The translations under genes and the position numbers were made by a program. 64,000 nucleotides of DNA from positions 1,644,767 through 1,708,766 of the forward strand of contig SCFE01000027.1 of assembly GCA_004352715.1 (NCBI GenBank). The letters run 5' to 3'. This stretch comes from Hofstenia miamia. Its lineage: Eukaryota > Xenacoelomorpha > Acoela. Shown here in pieces: positions 48,153 to 61,424 of this stretch; position 1 is the first letter of the stretch; each line of letters starts with the position of its first letter. The notes beneath the pieces were generated by a model. The model was not told the DNA's origin. It was given only the letters and a program-made list of their open reading frames with translations, and made no database searches.

Positions 48153-49008
48153 CAGTAGGGTTTTCCATATTGGGGTCCTGTTAGATGTGGTGCAGTTTTG
48201 CCTAAAAATCACTTTGTAAAAAAAGTTCAGACCGGTTAAATTTTAGATCCCCCTCAAAGCTAGTGAAGTCTTCTCTCAAATTTGCAGTAATTGGGGAAAT
48301 ATCTTTTATGAAATATTAATTATTGTTACTTTTTGTGCTAGTTCCAGAAATTAAATCGACAAAATGTAATGTTCAAAGGATTAATTGCGTCATTGATGCG
48401 GAACTAATTCAAAATCGAGCCTGTCAACCAAATTTTTGCAAAGAATAATGAAATTTGAAAGCATATAAGCAAAAAATCCCTTACTGAAATAATTTGAATT
48501 ATTAATTTATACTATACATTTGCAAGCACAGAAGTATCATTGTTAAATACTTGACAGGGATGTTATACGTTCAAGTGCTTAATTATTGCAGTGAATTTGC
48601 CATCATTAATTAGTTGATTTCATCAAAACTCTATCAACCTAAGAAAAAAATAAAATTTTATCGCTCAATACGAAAAAACCTTTAAAATGATATATTCTAC
48701 AAAAAGTGGGATTAGGGGTCTTCTCAAGTGCAATGACAGACGTAATGACTTCCTGACAACTCCTTTTATCAAAAATAATTTATCGATTTTAGCCTTGGCA
48801 TTCAAAAAAACTATATTACATATTTGGGAGAAGAGGATTCCCCAAATTATGGCAATATTTAGTACAAAACTTCCTCACTTTTGAAGAGGATATAAAATTC
48901 AACCGATTCGAAAAAATGTTTGCACAATGATTTTTAAACAAAACTGCACCACATCAGATTGCTCAAATGCAACTTTTCAAACAAGACCAAATATGAGCAA
49001 CCCCATTG
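48153..49008. mobile_element. Non-autonomous hAT-like element with long imperfect inverted ends
   Basis: Left: CAGTAGGGTTTTCCATATTG, then GATGTGGTGCAGTTTTGCC. Right, read inverted: CAATGGGGTTGCTCATATTT, then after about 20 extra bases GATGTGGTGCAGTTTTGTT. The paired blocks show one element of about 856 bp. No target duplication is clear and no transposase is readable. Confidence 0.65.
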
Positions 49009-49750
49009 TTATTGGATATTTTATATAATAGCGTAGCATTTATATATGTATTTAAGAATTTGTTTAGAAAGAATTCTTGATGGAGCTGTAAGTAAGGTTC
49101 TATTGCAATTTAGCAAATCATTTTTGCTATATTTTTATTAAAGAAAATTTAATTATCTTCAAATTTTTATTATATTTTATCGAAAAACTTAGCAATTATT
49201 TGCAATGAAAGTCTATAAAAAATTAAAGATGTTTAATAAAAAACTTTAAAATTCAATTGATGGAACTGATGTCACAAGCATGAACAATTTTAAAAACATG
49301 CAAGATAAACCAATTTGTGTTTTTTTCAATACAGCACGCTTTGTTAGTCGCAATCATTAAAAATAGAAGCAATTTAATCTTTAGCATTTGTTTGCAATCT
49401 ACTATTACAAATGGGGAACAAGTTCATCTTTAGTATTTGTTTACAATCTACTGATACTGCTTACTAAACTTTTGCAACACTAAAAATTTGTTATCTTATC
49501 AAAATGTTGATTTTTTGTAAAATAAACATCTATCCAATCAATTATTATAAACACAGGATGTATGACAGTAAGGTTAACACTTTTCTTAAAACTCAATATA
49601 GATTCTGTATATGTAGCAATAAATTTATGTATTTCCATTATGTCCTTATTTTTAAATTTGCCATCCATACTGAAAATTGTTTATGGAATTTTTGGTTAAA
49701 ATTTTTAAGAAATTAGAGGGCATCCTTTTAAAGGGACCAAACGGTTTATT
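49009..49750. other. AT-rich spacer, no gene seen
   Basis: No coding or RNA feature recognised. Confidence 0.5.
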
Positions 49751-51436
49751 CACATTTACAAAGAATTTTCTCTAAGCCTATTGAGAAATTTGTAAATCGT
49801 GAGTAGGGAGAATTATTTTCGGTACTTTTACCCTATTTTCGGCACTAACTGAAAAACAGCCTTGTAAGTAGAAAACATCAATTACAACGATTTATTGTAT
49901 TTCACAAAAATCCATTTATTCAGTGTACTTTCCAAAATTGATGTGGAGATTAGCCACGTCACGGTATTTTACTTCATAAACGTATGTTTACTCAATTCCC
50001 TTGATCCAAATTTTTCCCATACAAAATAATGGGGAAAAATGGCTGCTTATTTTGTGTAAAGCTGCAAAAATATAAATAGTAAATGGCCTAATATTATTCT
50101 AATAAAAGTATTTTATAATTAGTTTACTAATACTCAAAAATTTCAAACATTTTCAACCTGAAAAACCACCATTTTCGGCACTTTTCGGTAGCGCCGATAA
50201 TAATTCTCCCTAATCTTGAGACATGTTCATGTCTATTGGGGAACACGCTTTAATTCAATGTTGAAAATTTTTATGAAAGCTTACTGCTGTGGCAGAGATT
50301 GTTCAATAGATTAACAAACTTTCTTAGAAATTTTTGAATTTTTGAAAAAAAATTAAATTCTCTCCATACCTAGTGGTAATTTATTTAGAAAGTTTTGAGC
50401 CCATGGAGGCAACAAGCAACTTTGACTGTTTCTTGATAAGTGCAAAGATATTCCACACCCATTGAGGCGTGACGTGCGCAAAGTAAGAGGTCTCAGAGCA
50501 AACAAACTCTAGTTATTCCATGTTATTATATCAAAAATTAAACTAGTTTTATATAAATGAAAAAAAATATATACAAGATACATTCTCTACATTTACAATA
50601 TAATTATTCATACAAAATACAAATTCTACTATTTTAAAAAATATTTTTTCATTTTTCTTAGTCTAAATTCTACTCTTTTTTTAAGTGTTTTTTCTGTTGC
50701 AGCAACTTTTGCTTGTGGGTTTTCCCAATTGCCTTTTCGCTTTCCGGTGTTGCTAGCGGTAATAGAAGAAGAAGTAAAATCCATAGATTCGTTAGTCATT
50801 GCTGTTGACGACAAAACTCTGTTCGCAAAAATCTAAGAGCAAGACATAGTGTAAAAGATATAGAATCAAAATTTACTTGACTTTAGTTTAAATCAGTTTA
50901 ATGCTTTGCAAAATAATGATTATACAAAAACTTTCAAGATAAAAAGTAATAGATTTTGGCATTTTTTACCATATTCCGAAGCCCGAATCAAAACAATATT
51001 TAAAAAATCGAAGGTATGATTTAAATACCAAACATTAAGTATGGCGTAAGCAAATGTTCAAAGATATAGTCAATTTATTGAAAAACAAGAAAAATTATAG
51101 AATATCGCTTTATGAACAGCAAAGTTTATAATGAATATTAAACTAAGAAGAAAACGTACCGTCCAACGTGTATTCACCCGCTTATCAGTGATAGTCAATG
51201 ACGATCTTGGCGATTGCTAATTAATAACTGCTAATTTGTCGCTCTTCACGCATTAGTCATTCCCACCAGCCAATCAGAGTCGTTATCTATTTGCGGTCAA
51301 CATTAATTAATACGATAAAACCGAGTTTCTAACAACGACTTGCTATGATTGCTGATTCATTTAATTAGAAACGTTTCTGGTCGCTTTTTTTGTCCGATTG
51401 TTTCTGATAGAATTTGAAATTTTGCTGATGATACAT

Positions 51437-51440
<4 letters not shown>
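49751..51440 (-). repeat. Unclassified dispersed repeat, copy B, with exon-like ORF and nested MITE
   Basis: Same repeat as 42925-44124 with a few percent divergence and a 409-bp MITE inserted near its left end. The exon-like minus-strand ORF (50814-50629) is kept: one three-base difference adds a Ser in the SSS run, and the frame stays open through NWENPQAKVAATEKTLKKRV. Copy A lacks about 45 bp present here just after EFRL, which changes its C-terminal end. Confidence 0.7.
49804..50212. mobile_element. 409-bp hAT-type MITE (TAGGGAGAATTAT ends)
   Basis: The left end TAGGGAGAATTAT and the inverted right end TAGGGAGAATTAT match exactly. Target duplication ATCGTGAG (49796-49803) and ATCTTGAG (50213-50220) differ at one base. 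Eight-base duplications and a TAGGG terminus fit hAT. Repeated TTTTCGGCACT motifs lie inside both ends. Repeat copy A shows the empty site. Confidence 0.78.
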
Positions 51441-51469
<29 letters not shown>

Positions 51470-51472
51470 TTT
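51437..51472. repeat. (TA)n microsatellite
   Basis: TA tract at the end of repeat copy B. Confidence 0.9.
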
Positions 51473-51595
51473 GTGGAGTAGGGGGAGGGGCTCTAGGTAA
51501 AATATTATAAGAAATATAGGAGTCCATGGGTAAAAGAGGTTGAGAATCACTGGCGTAGACTATAGAACAAAGGAGATGACCTTCTCCATTATATA
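51473..51595. repeat. Right end and flank of the 10.3-kb hAT-like element, second copy
   Basis: GGTAAAAGAGGTTGAGAATC and ACTGGCGTAGACTATAGAAC match 10761-10800. The match continues past the CACTG terminus to CTTCTCCATT at both loci. Confidence 0.75.
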
Positions 51596-51641
51596 TATAC
51601 ACATATATATATACAGTACTGAAAATATGTATTCGACCAAT

Positions 51642-51905
51642 CTGAAAAACCACCATTTTCGGCACTATTTTACTCATTTTCGGCACTTTTCGGCAGTGCT
51701 GAAAATAATTCTCCCTAATCGTGAGACATGTTCATGTCTATTGAGGAACACGCTTTAATGCAATGCTGAAAATTTCTATGAAAGCTTACTTCTGTGGTTG
51801 AAATAGTTGAAAGAATTAACTATTTTTAACAGAAAAATTTGAATTTCTGAAAAAGTTTTATATTCTCTCCATACTAAAGTTCATGTGAACATAAGGTTTC
51901 GAGTC
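51642..51905. repeat. Unclassified dispersed repeat, partial copy C, with MITE end
   Basis: CTGAAAAACCACCATTTTCG through CTCCCTA (51717) is the right end of the 409-bp MITE. It is followed by ATCGTGAG and then repeat sequence (ACATGTTCATGTCTATTGAG). The insertion point is the same as in copy B, so B and C share an ancestor that already held the MITE. Confidence 0.7.
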
Positions 51906-52644
51906 ATAGAAGTGTAAAAGAACTTTGACTGCAAAAATCTCCCAATTACATTTCTAGGATGATGAAAAATTGTCAAAAATCCCTAAGATTGTTATTGGTT
52001 AATATATTTTGATATTATATCGAGATTTGACTCGTGTCTGCGCTCTTCGTTTACTCTCATAGTTACATATATTTTACATATTAAGATTAGCAGGCCATCT
52101 CAAACACAGTTTGGATAATTGAATGAACTATAAAAATATTAAAAATAATATAATATGCTTACTAGCGTGTATAAACTTAATTTATATAATCGAATTCCGT
52201 ACTCAATAAAGGAAATGTAAAATTTTATGGAAAACATATATCTTATAAATTTCAATCTCATTTCAAGAACACTATCTAAAAGTGCCAACTCCCAAAACTC
52301 ATTACTTCTGATAACTACGTTTTCGTATGAGAGCTTAATGCAGACAAGGTTATTACAATGAATTATACAAGTAGTATGTGTTGTGTTGGGTGTATTAATC
52401 AGACCTAGATTTGCGAATGGTTTATATTTTTTTCATCCTACCAAAGCGATTAAGTTCCGTATATATTAGGATATTGCCAACCCTGGGATCAATACAGGTT
52501 AATTATGCAAATTTAATAAGTACATTATAAACATTCTATTTTAAAATTACATCACGATCTGTCCAGAGTCAGGATAATTAAAGGTAATGATTATAGAAGG
52601 TACTATGCAGAACAAATGACGTTGAACCTCATCTTAGATGGAGC
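51906..52644. other. AT-rich spacer, no gene seen
   Basis: No coding or RNA feature recognised. Confidence 0.5.
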
Positions 52645-52652
52645 CGTGATAT

Positions 52653-53237
52653 CAGAGATGGAAGTGGGGCGGGGCAAGTCGGGTGGGCTTAGGAAAAGTG
52701 GGTATCTATATGGCAAAAGTGGGGCAAAAAACACCTTTGAGTTGAGAAAAACTGAATAAAGGAACAGCCAATCTTAGAGATTGTAAAAGTAATTTATTAC
52801 ATCACAGTTCCCGACTTGATAAAATTTTAGAAATTTTAAGAAATCAATTACAATGTATTTCCCAATCTTAGGGTAATTGGACTCCATTCAATAATACCAT
52901 CAAGATCTTTTTGATCTGATTTGTCATCAATAGACTTTGCAATTATCCTTGCATAAATATATTGCATAAAATATTTGTTAAATAGAGTTAAAATTTATTT
53001 ATCCATTAATATTAATTTTAATATACATTTGACAGTGGTGGTGTGGTGCAATACTATGAAAATTGTCATCGAAAAAATATGGGAAAATAAGATATCGCTA
53101 TAAATTTTGGAGCAATTTGGGACTTTAGAACATAAAGCTTGGGGCAATATGGGCAAAACGTGGAAGTGGGGGCAGGCCACAAAATCTGTGGAGTGGGGCA
53201 GAGCAGGTCACAAAAACTTCCCCCGCTTCCATCTCCG
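52653..53237. mobile_element. 585-bp non-autonomous hAT element with 8-bp target duplication
   Basis: Left end CAGAGATGGAAGTGGGGCGG; right end read inverted CGGAGATGGAAGCGGGGGAA. Target duplication CGTGATAT (52645-52652) and CGTAATAT (53238-53245), one mismatch. Several GTGGGGC motifs make its ends far more GC-rich than the surroundings. A 65-codon ORF in its right part has no recognisable motif. Confidence 0.78.
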
Positions 53238-53245
53238 CGTAATAT

Positions 53246-56200
53246 TATGGCGGGCGCTTTACCTAGCATTGGTTATGCCTCGCACAGGTGATCGATCATA
53301 CTGAGCTTCTCTAGGTTGTATTAGATGTTCATATACTACGTACTTAGGTTAGGCACATAGGAATAGTAAACACTAAAATCCATCACTTGCATTCAGAATT
53401 ATATTTCTGCTTTTTGCTTTGATATCGTACTTTGGAAAGTAAGTCATGCGTTATAAGCAGTTTAGTTCATCTCAAGACCATTAGTATATAGATGGCCTTG
53501 CCTCAGATATTTTGTTTTTCATAGCAATTCCTTATGTAGTTGAGATTTATTAACACCGAAAATTACTCAATACAAAATAAATCTAACGAGTCAGGATGAT
53601 TTTTTAAACTGACAGTACATAGCAGGCTAAATGTTCGTCTTGTCCCCACTTCTAGATGAAGGATGTGTATTATTTGTTACTGTTGAAGTGCTATATTTTT
53701 GTTTAAATAATTGGTATTTTGATAAAGCCATGAGAATGAAAACCACACGGCTTAGTTGTTTTTCAAGTTTTAAAATGCATAAGTCTACATCATTTTTTTG
53801 AATCCATTTATTAGAATCGTAGAGGATCACTTTCTGAAAAAACGCTAGAATTTCAGATTACATCGGTCTTTTGCCAATTTATATCAATAGATAATTTATT
53901 TCACTCATAGCTGCTTGCAATATGCAAGGATCAAGGAATTAAGCGATTTTCGAAAATAAAATTTCTATATTAATCAGATTTGAACGTTATATTTTGCGGA
54001 GTATTTTGCCTAAACTACAACGACCTGCTAATATTTTATAAAGGCGTCGTCTAATTGTTTCTATGGTGACTAAACTATATGAATAGCGCGGTATAGGAAG
54101 CTATATTTATACATTTCATTTATTTGGTATTAACAGCGCTAACTTAAGTAAAGATGAAATTTGAGACGGCAAATGATAATTCAGTGTTAATTTATTTCGA
54201 TGAAGGACAGTATAGTATGTTCTTTGAATAACGTAGACTTCCTTGAAATTTTTTATTCATACATTTTAGGAGTTACAGTGTGTATTTATAAGTAGAAATT
54301 CACACATATATTTCATCCTTAGTTGGACAGCTATATAGCTTGTAAAATATTATATTCAGCCAGATAATTAAAGCTCAGCTAAATAATTAGGGTAAGCGCA
54401 GGGAATACGACAGGTTAGTAAAATATCATATTTTTTATTTTATCGACTTTTTGTTTATGAGAGAAAAATAAATTGTGATACAAGAACGGGACCAGGATAG
54501 ATTATCGCGATAATCGAGATTATCGAAACAATATTTTCATGCTGAAAAAATGCATGTTTCAAATAGATGTATGTAGGACTGAAATGGGCTAAGTACACTG
54601 AAAAGTTCTCAGCCCAGCCCATTGCTTGCGGCTCCAGCCCACCCAGCTTATCTATTTCAAAATTTCAGCCAATTTTGAGACCATATTTTAAAAATAAAAT
54701 GAAGAACATTTTACAAAAAAATGGACGCCATTTCATAATAAAAGAGGGTTATATGGCTAATTTCAATCCATTGTAGGTCTACCTGAATCACCTGTATTCT
54801 GTATATTATATATTGACTTCACTCAGAACTGGAAAAATCGCTTAAGTTAAAACAAGCATATATAAACTTCTTTTCTTATTAGTAGGGACTCTGTAATTCT
54901 ATATTACTTCATTTTGTGTACGTGTACATGTACGTATATTACTTTAAGTCAGAAGCTTTAAGATTTTTTTCAGATACGTCTTAAAAGCATTTTGTTTAAA
55001 ATGTCGACAATTTCTTTTAGTAGAACACTTTCTGTAAAGATTTTGCAGAATAAAGTTATTTATTTATCCAAGCCAGTGCTAAAAAGAAGTAATGTTTCCA
55101 TGCAGTAACTGGTCACAGCCTCAAGGCCAGGTTTAGGTATGCCATGCTTCTTAACATCATTAGTTGATATTTTTCAAAAAATATTTGAGATTTGTTTCTT
55201 CCAATATATAGTGATATAATTAAACAAGAACAATCAGAGACTGCAAAAACCTCCACCAAATATGAATGTAGTTAAGGTCTGGACACAACCAGTCACAATC
55301 TGGATCACTCTGAAAATTCAGTTGGATCAAAGATAGACCAATTCCTATCTCGAGTAATTTTTTCATAAAGATCCATTTATTACTTTTTGACAAATCCTTC
55401 TAAACAATGCAGGCAAAAAATGTGAAATAATATATCCTAGGCAGATGTAATAATGGTATATGACATAATATAACTATATACAAATATATATTTATATCCT
55501 AAGAATATATAAATATAATTATATATTTTCTATCAGCCAAATTATATTTCTATAATTAACTCCTGGTAATTCTGCTACAGCTTTCTCCATGTGATGTTCT
55601 CAACTATACCAAAATGCTTCCAGTTATATTAAATGGGAATTTGTTTTGAAATCAATATTACTGCTGTCAAAATTTGTAATTGCTCTCAGACTAAAGCAAA
55701 AATTTTGTTTTCATCATGCTTCTGAAGAAATGATGCTTATTTATATTAAAAAGCCTTGTACCTTTCAAATACAATTAATGAACACAAGCATGTCTGCTAA
55801 ACTAACATACTTAAAATGGTATTTTAGTGTGAGGGTTTTGTGTTTATGTAGTACATGACTTATCTGTTTATTGGCATTGCAAATTACAGCAACTAACCAG
55901 GACTTATACATTATTTTTTTGCTGCTTCCTCAGAACAAATCTGTTCAATGTAGCAAAATTGGTTCATTATAATATTTTTATTCTGTTTTGTATTTCTCAA
56001 ATTTTTTCTGTAATATAACCCAGCTGTCACATTAATGAGTTTTATTGTTGTAGGAATCTGTTATTTGCAATTCACTGTTTACCTTGATTACAATATACTT
56101 AATGCTAGAAGATTGTGGAACTCCCTGACTGCTATCCTCCATCTTTTACGAATTGTTTTTGCAAAGGTATATTAGATATTTGGTGCTAAGTTAATGAACT

Positions 56201-57834
56201 GAGATTTTTATTTATTATGTTCAGGTCATTTTCAAAGAGTTCTGGTTTAGTAATTGGATGTTTTCCTTCAATATGTTGGTGTCAAGTATTGAACTAGGTA
56301 TTTTTGCCATCAAACAAGTATTATCTACATATTGTTACTGTTGAATTTCATTCACTATGCAAATCACTGCATACCTTTGCAAACATTCAGTTCAATAATT
56401 TTGTTGAGTACAATTGTTACATTTAGTTTTGACTGAACATGTTTATGGAATGTTTTACAATCTATATTATTGTTATTGAATTATAACAAAATTTCTCTCT
56501 CATTTGGATGGTACAAATGATTTTTATCTGCTGCCTTTTCATAGCATTGTGCATTTTTCAAAAAATCTTAATTTGCAACTTGAATGTGCTAACTTATGTA
56601 ATTATATTATTTAAACCATTATAGTATAGTGCAATATATTTACTATGTGCATATTTAGTACTTTGCTAAAGCATATGTCCATGAAATCAGTGTTGGTACT
56701 ACCAATGAAAAGAATGTCATATCAGCCTGGAAAAGCCTATTTGAACTTATCATTGATATAATGCAATTTGCAATGTTAGAGAAAAATTCTACTGAACAAT
56801 AAAAATTACTAACTAGTTGATAATGTTTATTTTGGATGTTCAAATGTGGTAGTGTTTTCTTCTTTATCTACCAGGGAACAACATTAATATAGATTATTAC
56901 CCAAGCAACAATGAGCCAATATTTAATTTATTGAATTAATCATGCAATGCAATTTTCAATACTTTTTATGACATTGATTCAAATGCAAACAAACATGTAT
57001 AAACTAAATGCAATCATATCAGTAATATTTTTTTTCAAAAATTCTAATTTATTACAACACTAATTTCAATTTATTATTTATGGTGAAAAAATATTTTCAA
57101 ATTATGGTTACAATATGATCAAAATTATTTGAATTCAGTTAGAAAAACATTGTTGGGCCATTAATGGTTCAGTTGTCAAATACAAATAATAGAAATAAAA
57201 TGTGCTATCAATTGCCTCTGAATTCTTGTTGTTTGGAAAGTCGCACCTACAAATAATTATTTAATCTTACAGAATATCTTTATGCTGTACTGCTTCATGA
57301 AATGCCAGCAAATTTTCTGTTTGCTGATGCAAAAAATGGTATCAACTATTTTTTTATATGTTGAGTAAGCACAAAAGAAAATGACTTTGAATGCCTACCT
57401 GCCCAATTATGACAAACCAACTGAGTCCATTTAAATTTTTATAGAGCCACATCTTTGGCAGTATAGCAACAATGCTGTACCCACAATCACTCTTATCTGT
57501 ATGTACAGCTAGTGTAGCCACCATACCAAAATGAATTATAGTCGCACTGCTTAATAGTTATTCATGGTGATAACACATTTTTATAAAGCATAAAATTTAG
57601 TTTTTCACAGGATAACAATATAAATGATAACTACGAGATATTTGCAATCACCACAATGTACTCAAGAAGCAATGTGTTGTAAGATAACTACAAGTAATTT
57701 GAAAAACAGACAGAATTTTTTAGGACAGGGTTCATTTAATGCACATATATTGCATTATATCAGCCTTTTTTTATTGCAATCAGCCTTTATTTTCATTGAC
57801 ATTTATTCTGGGGTGTGACATGATTAATGCGCAG
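53246..57834. other. Long AT-rich spacer, no gene seen
   Basis: About 4.6 kb. Short ORFs of 60-70 codons (54567, 55646, 57624 plus; 53627, 56655 minus) carry no recognisable motifs. Confidence 0.45.
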
Positions 57835-58860
57835 CTATATACAGTGTAAAGTACTTACTGTTATGTCATTCCAGTAGTAGTGGCACCTTTCAGTACTGTT
57901 ATTTATTTTTATGTTGTTTAGTAACTTTTTTGTCTGTAAATTTACTTTGACAAACTTGCTCACAGTATTATTAGGCTTAATATTGAGTGTTTTGTACATT
58001 CTAATTAGACAAATGTATTTGTACAAACATTCCAATATTGATAACCATCTTATTGTTTCACCTGTTTGCTGTTTGTCAATTTTAAACATAGTGCAAATGC
58101 ACCAGTTAAAGACTTTATTTAGCTTTTGATGATTTTTAACATCAATATCACTTAATATTTCACATGCATACATATACTTTAACATAAGCAATGCATATAC
58201 AATTTCTTTACTTTGTGTAACATTTCTAATTTGTTTTAGTTATTGTATTGAGACTGACAAATTTCTTGCTTTGCACTAAACAAGCTCATGAAACTTGAAG
58301 CAACTATCTACCATTACTCCCAGATAATGTACAGCCTGCATGCTTTTAATTTTAAATTCAGGATTAAGGTCTAGCCCTATTGGATCTTTTGTAGTAAGTT
58401 TCTTGGTGGAGAATAAAAAAATTTGGTTTTGTCTTTATTGATAGTAAGCATTTGGTTGTAGGAATTGAAAGATATTATTGATGTTTTTGGATTGTTTCTG
58501 AATTGCAATAGAAGGATTTTCATAGCAGGTTATAACACAAATGACATCAGCATATTGTATTACTTCACAGTCTTCTACATGGAAAATGATATCATTGATA
58601 TATAGATTGAACAATATTGGGCCTAGAATAGTGCCTTGTTGATCTTCTTTGTTGGTTGTGACAAAATTTGAGTACACATTATTTACTTTTACCCACTGTT
58701 GCCTATTGTCTAAAAAGCTACTTTAAAGCATTCTAGAATTTTCATCAAAGCTATATTTTTTGAATTTTCTGTCAAGAATGGAAAATTTCAATTATCAAAG
58801 GCTTTACTAAGGTCTAGAAGTGTAATACTGCTACATATGTCTTTACTAAGATGGTAATGT
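57835..58860 (-). mobile_element. LINE RT fragment (CR1/Jockey-type, degenerate)
   Basis: Minus strand. SSITLLDLSKAFDN near 58830 is followed by QQGTILGPILFNLYINDI and a catalytic box changed from YADD to YADV (QYADVICVI) at 58677-58435. Then come AVHYLGVMVDSCFKFHEL and an open C-terminal frame 58191-57835 (LLMLKYMYACEIL and on). Block order is colinear, with stops between them. The lost catalytic Asp means it is inactive. Confidence 0.8.
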
Positions 58861-60938
58861 TTGGTTTATTATAGATCTACATTACATTGTTATCAAATAT
58901 TCTATAAAATAACTTCTTAATTCACTAGAAGTGTTGAAAGCAGGTGCTGCCTAATTAGATGTGTATGACCAGAACTTGAAAATTTCCTTCTGGACTAAAT
59001 TAAGGTTGTGTATAAGCAGTATAAGGATAGATAAGAAATTATCAGCATCATTTACTATATGTACAAAACTAAAATTATGATTATACAAAGCCAAATTGGC
59101 AGTAGGGTTGTTTTGTTTTATATATGTAGGCCGAGAGAACAAACTTAGTTGGTGAGATTGATAACTAGAAATTAATGCTTAGAGACACAGCATAGCACTG
59201 TCTAAGGCTAAATTTTTCTATGTGATTGTGAATTATTCTGTCAATCACTGGTTTTTAGTCAGACATATACAAGGTTGATCTTGGAAGCTGTATAGCAGAG
59301 TTACATAAATACACTTGTTTTAGTCTTGCTTTCACTCTATCAGTGTACTACATTCATTCTGTTGGTCTTTTAATGCACATTTAATTTCCTAAACAAATGT
59401 AAATTAGTTGTAAGTTTGAACATACTGTAAAATGCAGATTGGTAAAATGCCTTAAGCAATCAAAATTCATGTTTCAATGGTGTTGCACTGAAATTTCCAT
59501 CAGTTGCTATACCTACAAGCAAATATTTCTTAGCTTTTACAGCAATTTTCAAATTATACATTGGGATTACTTAATATCCTAAAACTTGTAAATTTTGTAT
59601 TGCATAGTCACCAAAATTTCTATTTGAATATTTAGAAATTAACATACTTGGTGGCTGATCTTAAATCAATTTGTAACAATGAAAACTATTACTAGAAAAT
59701 TTCAAACATGTGAATTGTCTAGAGTCATTAGGAAATATTCTTTGCACAGACTAGAATAACAGAATTCCATAAATTAATAAATAGCACATTATTTATTTTG
59801 CAGACTGGAAGATATTTAAAACAACCTCTCACCTGATGAGTTTGAGTGACTACTACAATTGCCATAAAGTCTTTCAATTGGCTTTGATCTTTATAATATG
59901 TTGACCAATACTGATCAAATTCTGAAAAACTCAGCTAAATATTTTCAAATTTTGTAACATAAAATTGCCACTGCTGCAAAAATCCTAGCTAAACCAGTTT
60001 GGTTGTAGATATAAAAAGAATGAAAAAATTGGTAGAATTGACTTTTCTATGTTTAGCCTAATAATAAAAAAATTAAGTATACAACTTTATTAAGAGAATT
60101 CTAATATCTATATATACATAGAAAGCAGAAAAATTAATGTCAGAATATTAAAAGAATTACAGTATAAATAAATTCATGAAGTAGCTCCATTGGAGGCTTT
60201 CAAACATTCTTGTTAGTTTTTGTAAAATGAAAGGCCTTTGTAAACATTAATTGAGATAGCATTCAGGAATATTTTCCAAAATATGTTTTGTTCTAGTTTG
60301 ATTGAATTTATTAAATTTCAAATCAGAACTATACATAAATTTGCTAATAATGTATTTCAGTATTTGTACAAAATTAGTAGTTACAATAATATTTATGATA
60401 TTGATGAAGTCTGTACGTCATATAATTGCTATTCAGTGACAAGGTAGAATCAGGGAGTAATATGGGACAATTTTAAAAATAGTAATTTTCAAAACAATAA
60501 ATCAATAGAAGGTTGCTTCATAAAAAAATGATCCAGTGGATGTCTGACTCAGCCAGAAGGAACAAAGAAACATTGGTAATTAAGCTGGCTCTAATTAGAT
60601 CTGCTACTGAAAGCATCTACAATTTGGAAGTTAAGCAATGATTTATAAATGAGGTTCAATCATACAACAAAGTGGCATCTTGTTCATACTATTCTTGAGA
60701 ATATATATATCATCAATAACACAATGAGACAGAACCTTTGAAACAGATGAAGGCCTGAAATTATTGAGAACAATAAATGTAAGAATAACAAAATGGAAGA
60801 TGACAGCATATACATTCTCTAAATAATTGCAGTTACTAACACTAACCCAAACAATACATTTCATAATATGCTCAATACTTGAAAAATGATCAATTTCACT
60901 AGAGTATTCAAAACTGAATAAAAGTAAAGTTCTTTGAG
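58861..60938. other. AT-rich spacer, no gene seen
   Basis: No coding or RNA feature recognised. Confidence 0.5.
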
Positions 60939-61018
60939 GTGAGCTGAGTCAAGGCAAGCCAAACTGAACCAAGCCAAGCTGAGACAAGCTTAAAGATTTT
61001 GACTTGTTGACAAGTCTG
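60939..61018. mobile_element. Decayed right end of the 5.7-kb MITE family
   Basis: GAGCTGAGTCAAGGCAAGCC leads to GACTTGTTGACAAGTCTG. This matches the right end at 6065-6082 (GGCTCGTTGACAAGTCTG) with two differences and shares the same subterminal GAGC/AAGC-rich style. The left end is not found. Confidence 0.6.
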
Positions 61019-61424
61019 ATGTAGTTCATACAACTAAGTATAACAATATCTTAAGATTGCTAAATAATTCCAAATCTGTGAAATTCCAGTGTTCTCAAAA
61101 CAAAAAATATTTTTGGAAATGATCAATTAATGAAATATTGAATAAATTCCATAAATATGAATGTGATTATGCATAGCTATACTGATTTTTTTAAAAATTT
61201 GAATGCTGCTTGAAAACTAGGAACTGTAAATTTTTAAAGGCTTTGGCCATATGTAATTCCTTAGATATCAACAGTATTAATATGTCTGTTACCAACACTA
61301 TATTGCCACCTCATACAATAATTAGCACGTGAAATGTCATTATACTGTAAAATAATAATGAGGAATGAGTCACAAAAATTCTGGTCTTAACAAAAACTAT
61401 AGTGCAATGTTTAGATAGAAGATA
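61019..61424. other. AT-rich spacer, no gene seen
   Basis: Short stretch between two transposon remnants; nothing recognised. Confidence 0.5.
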
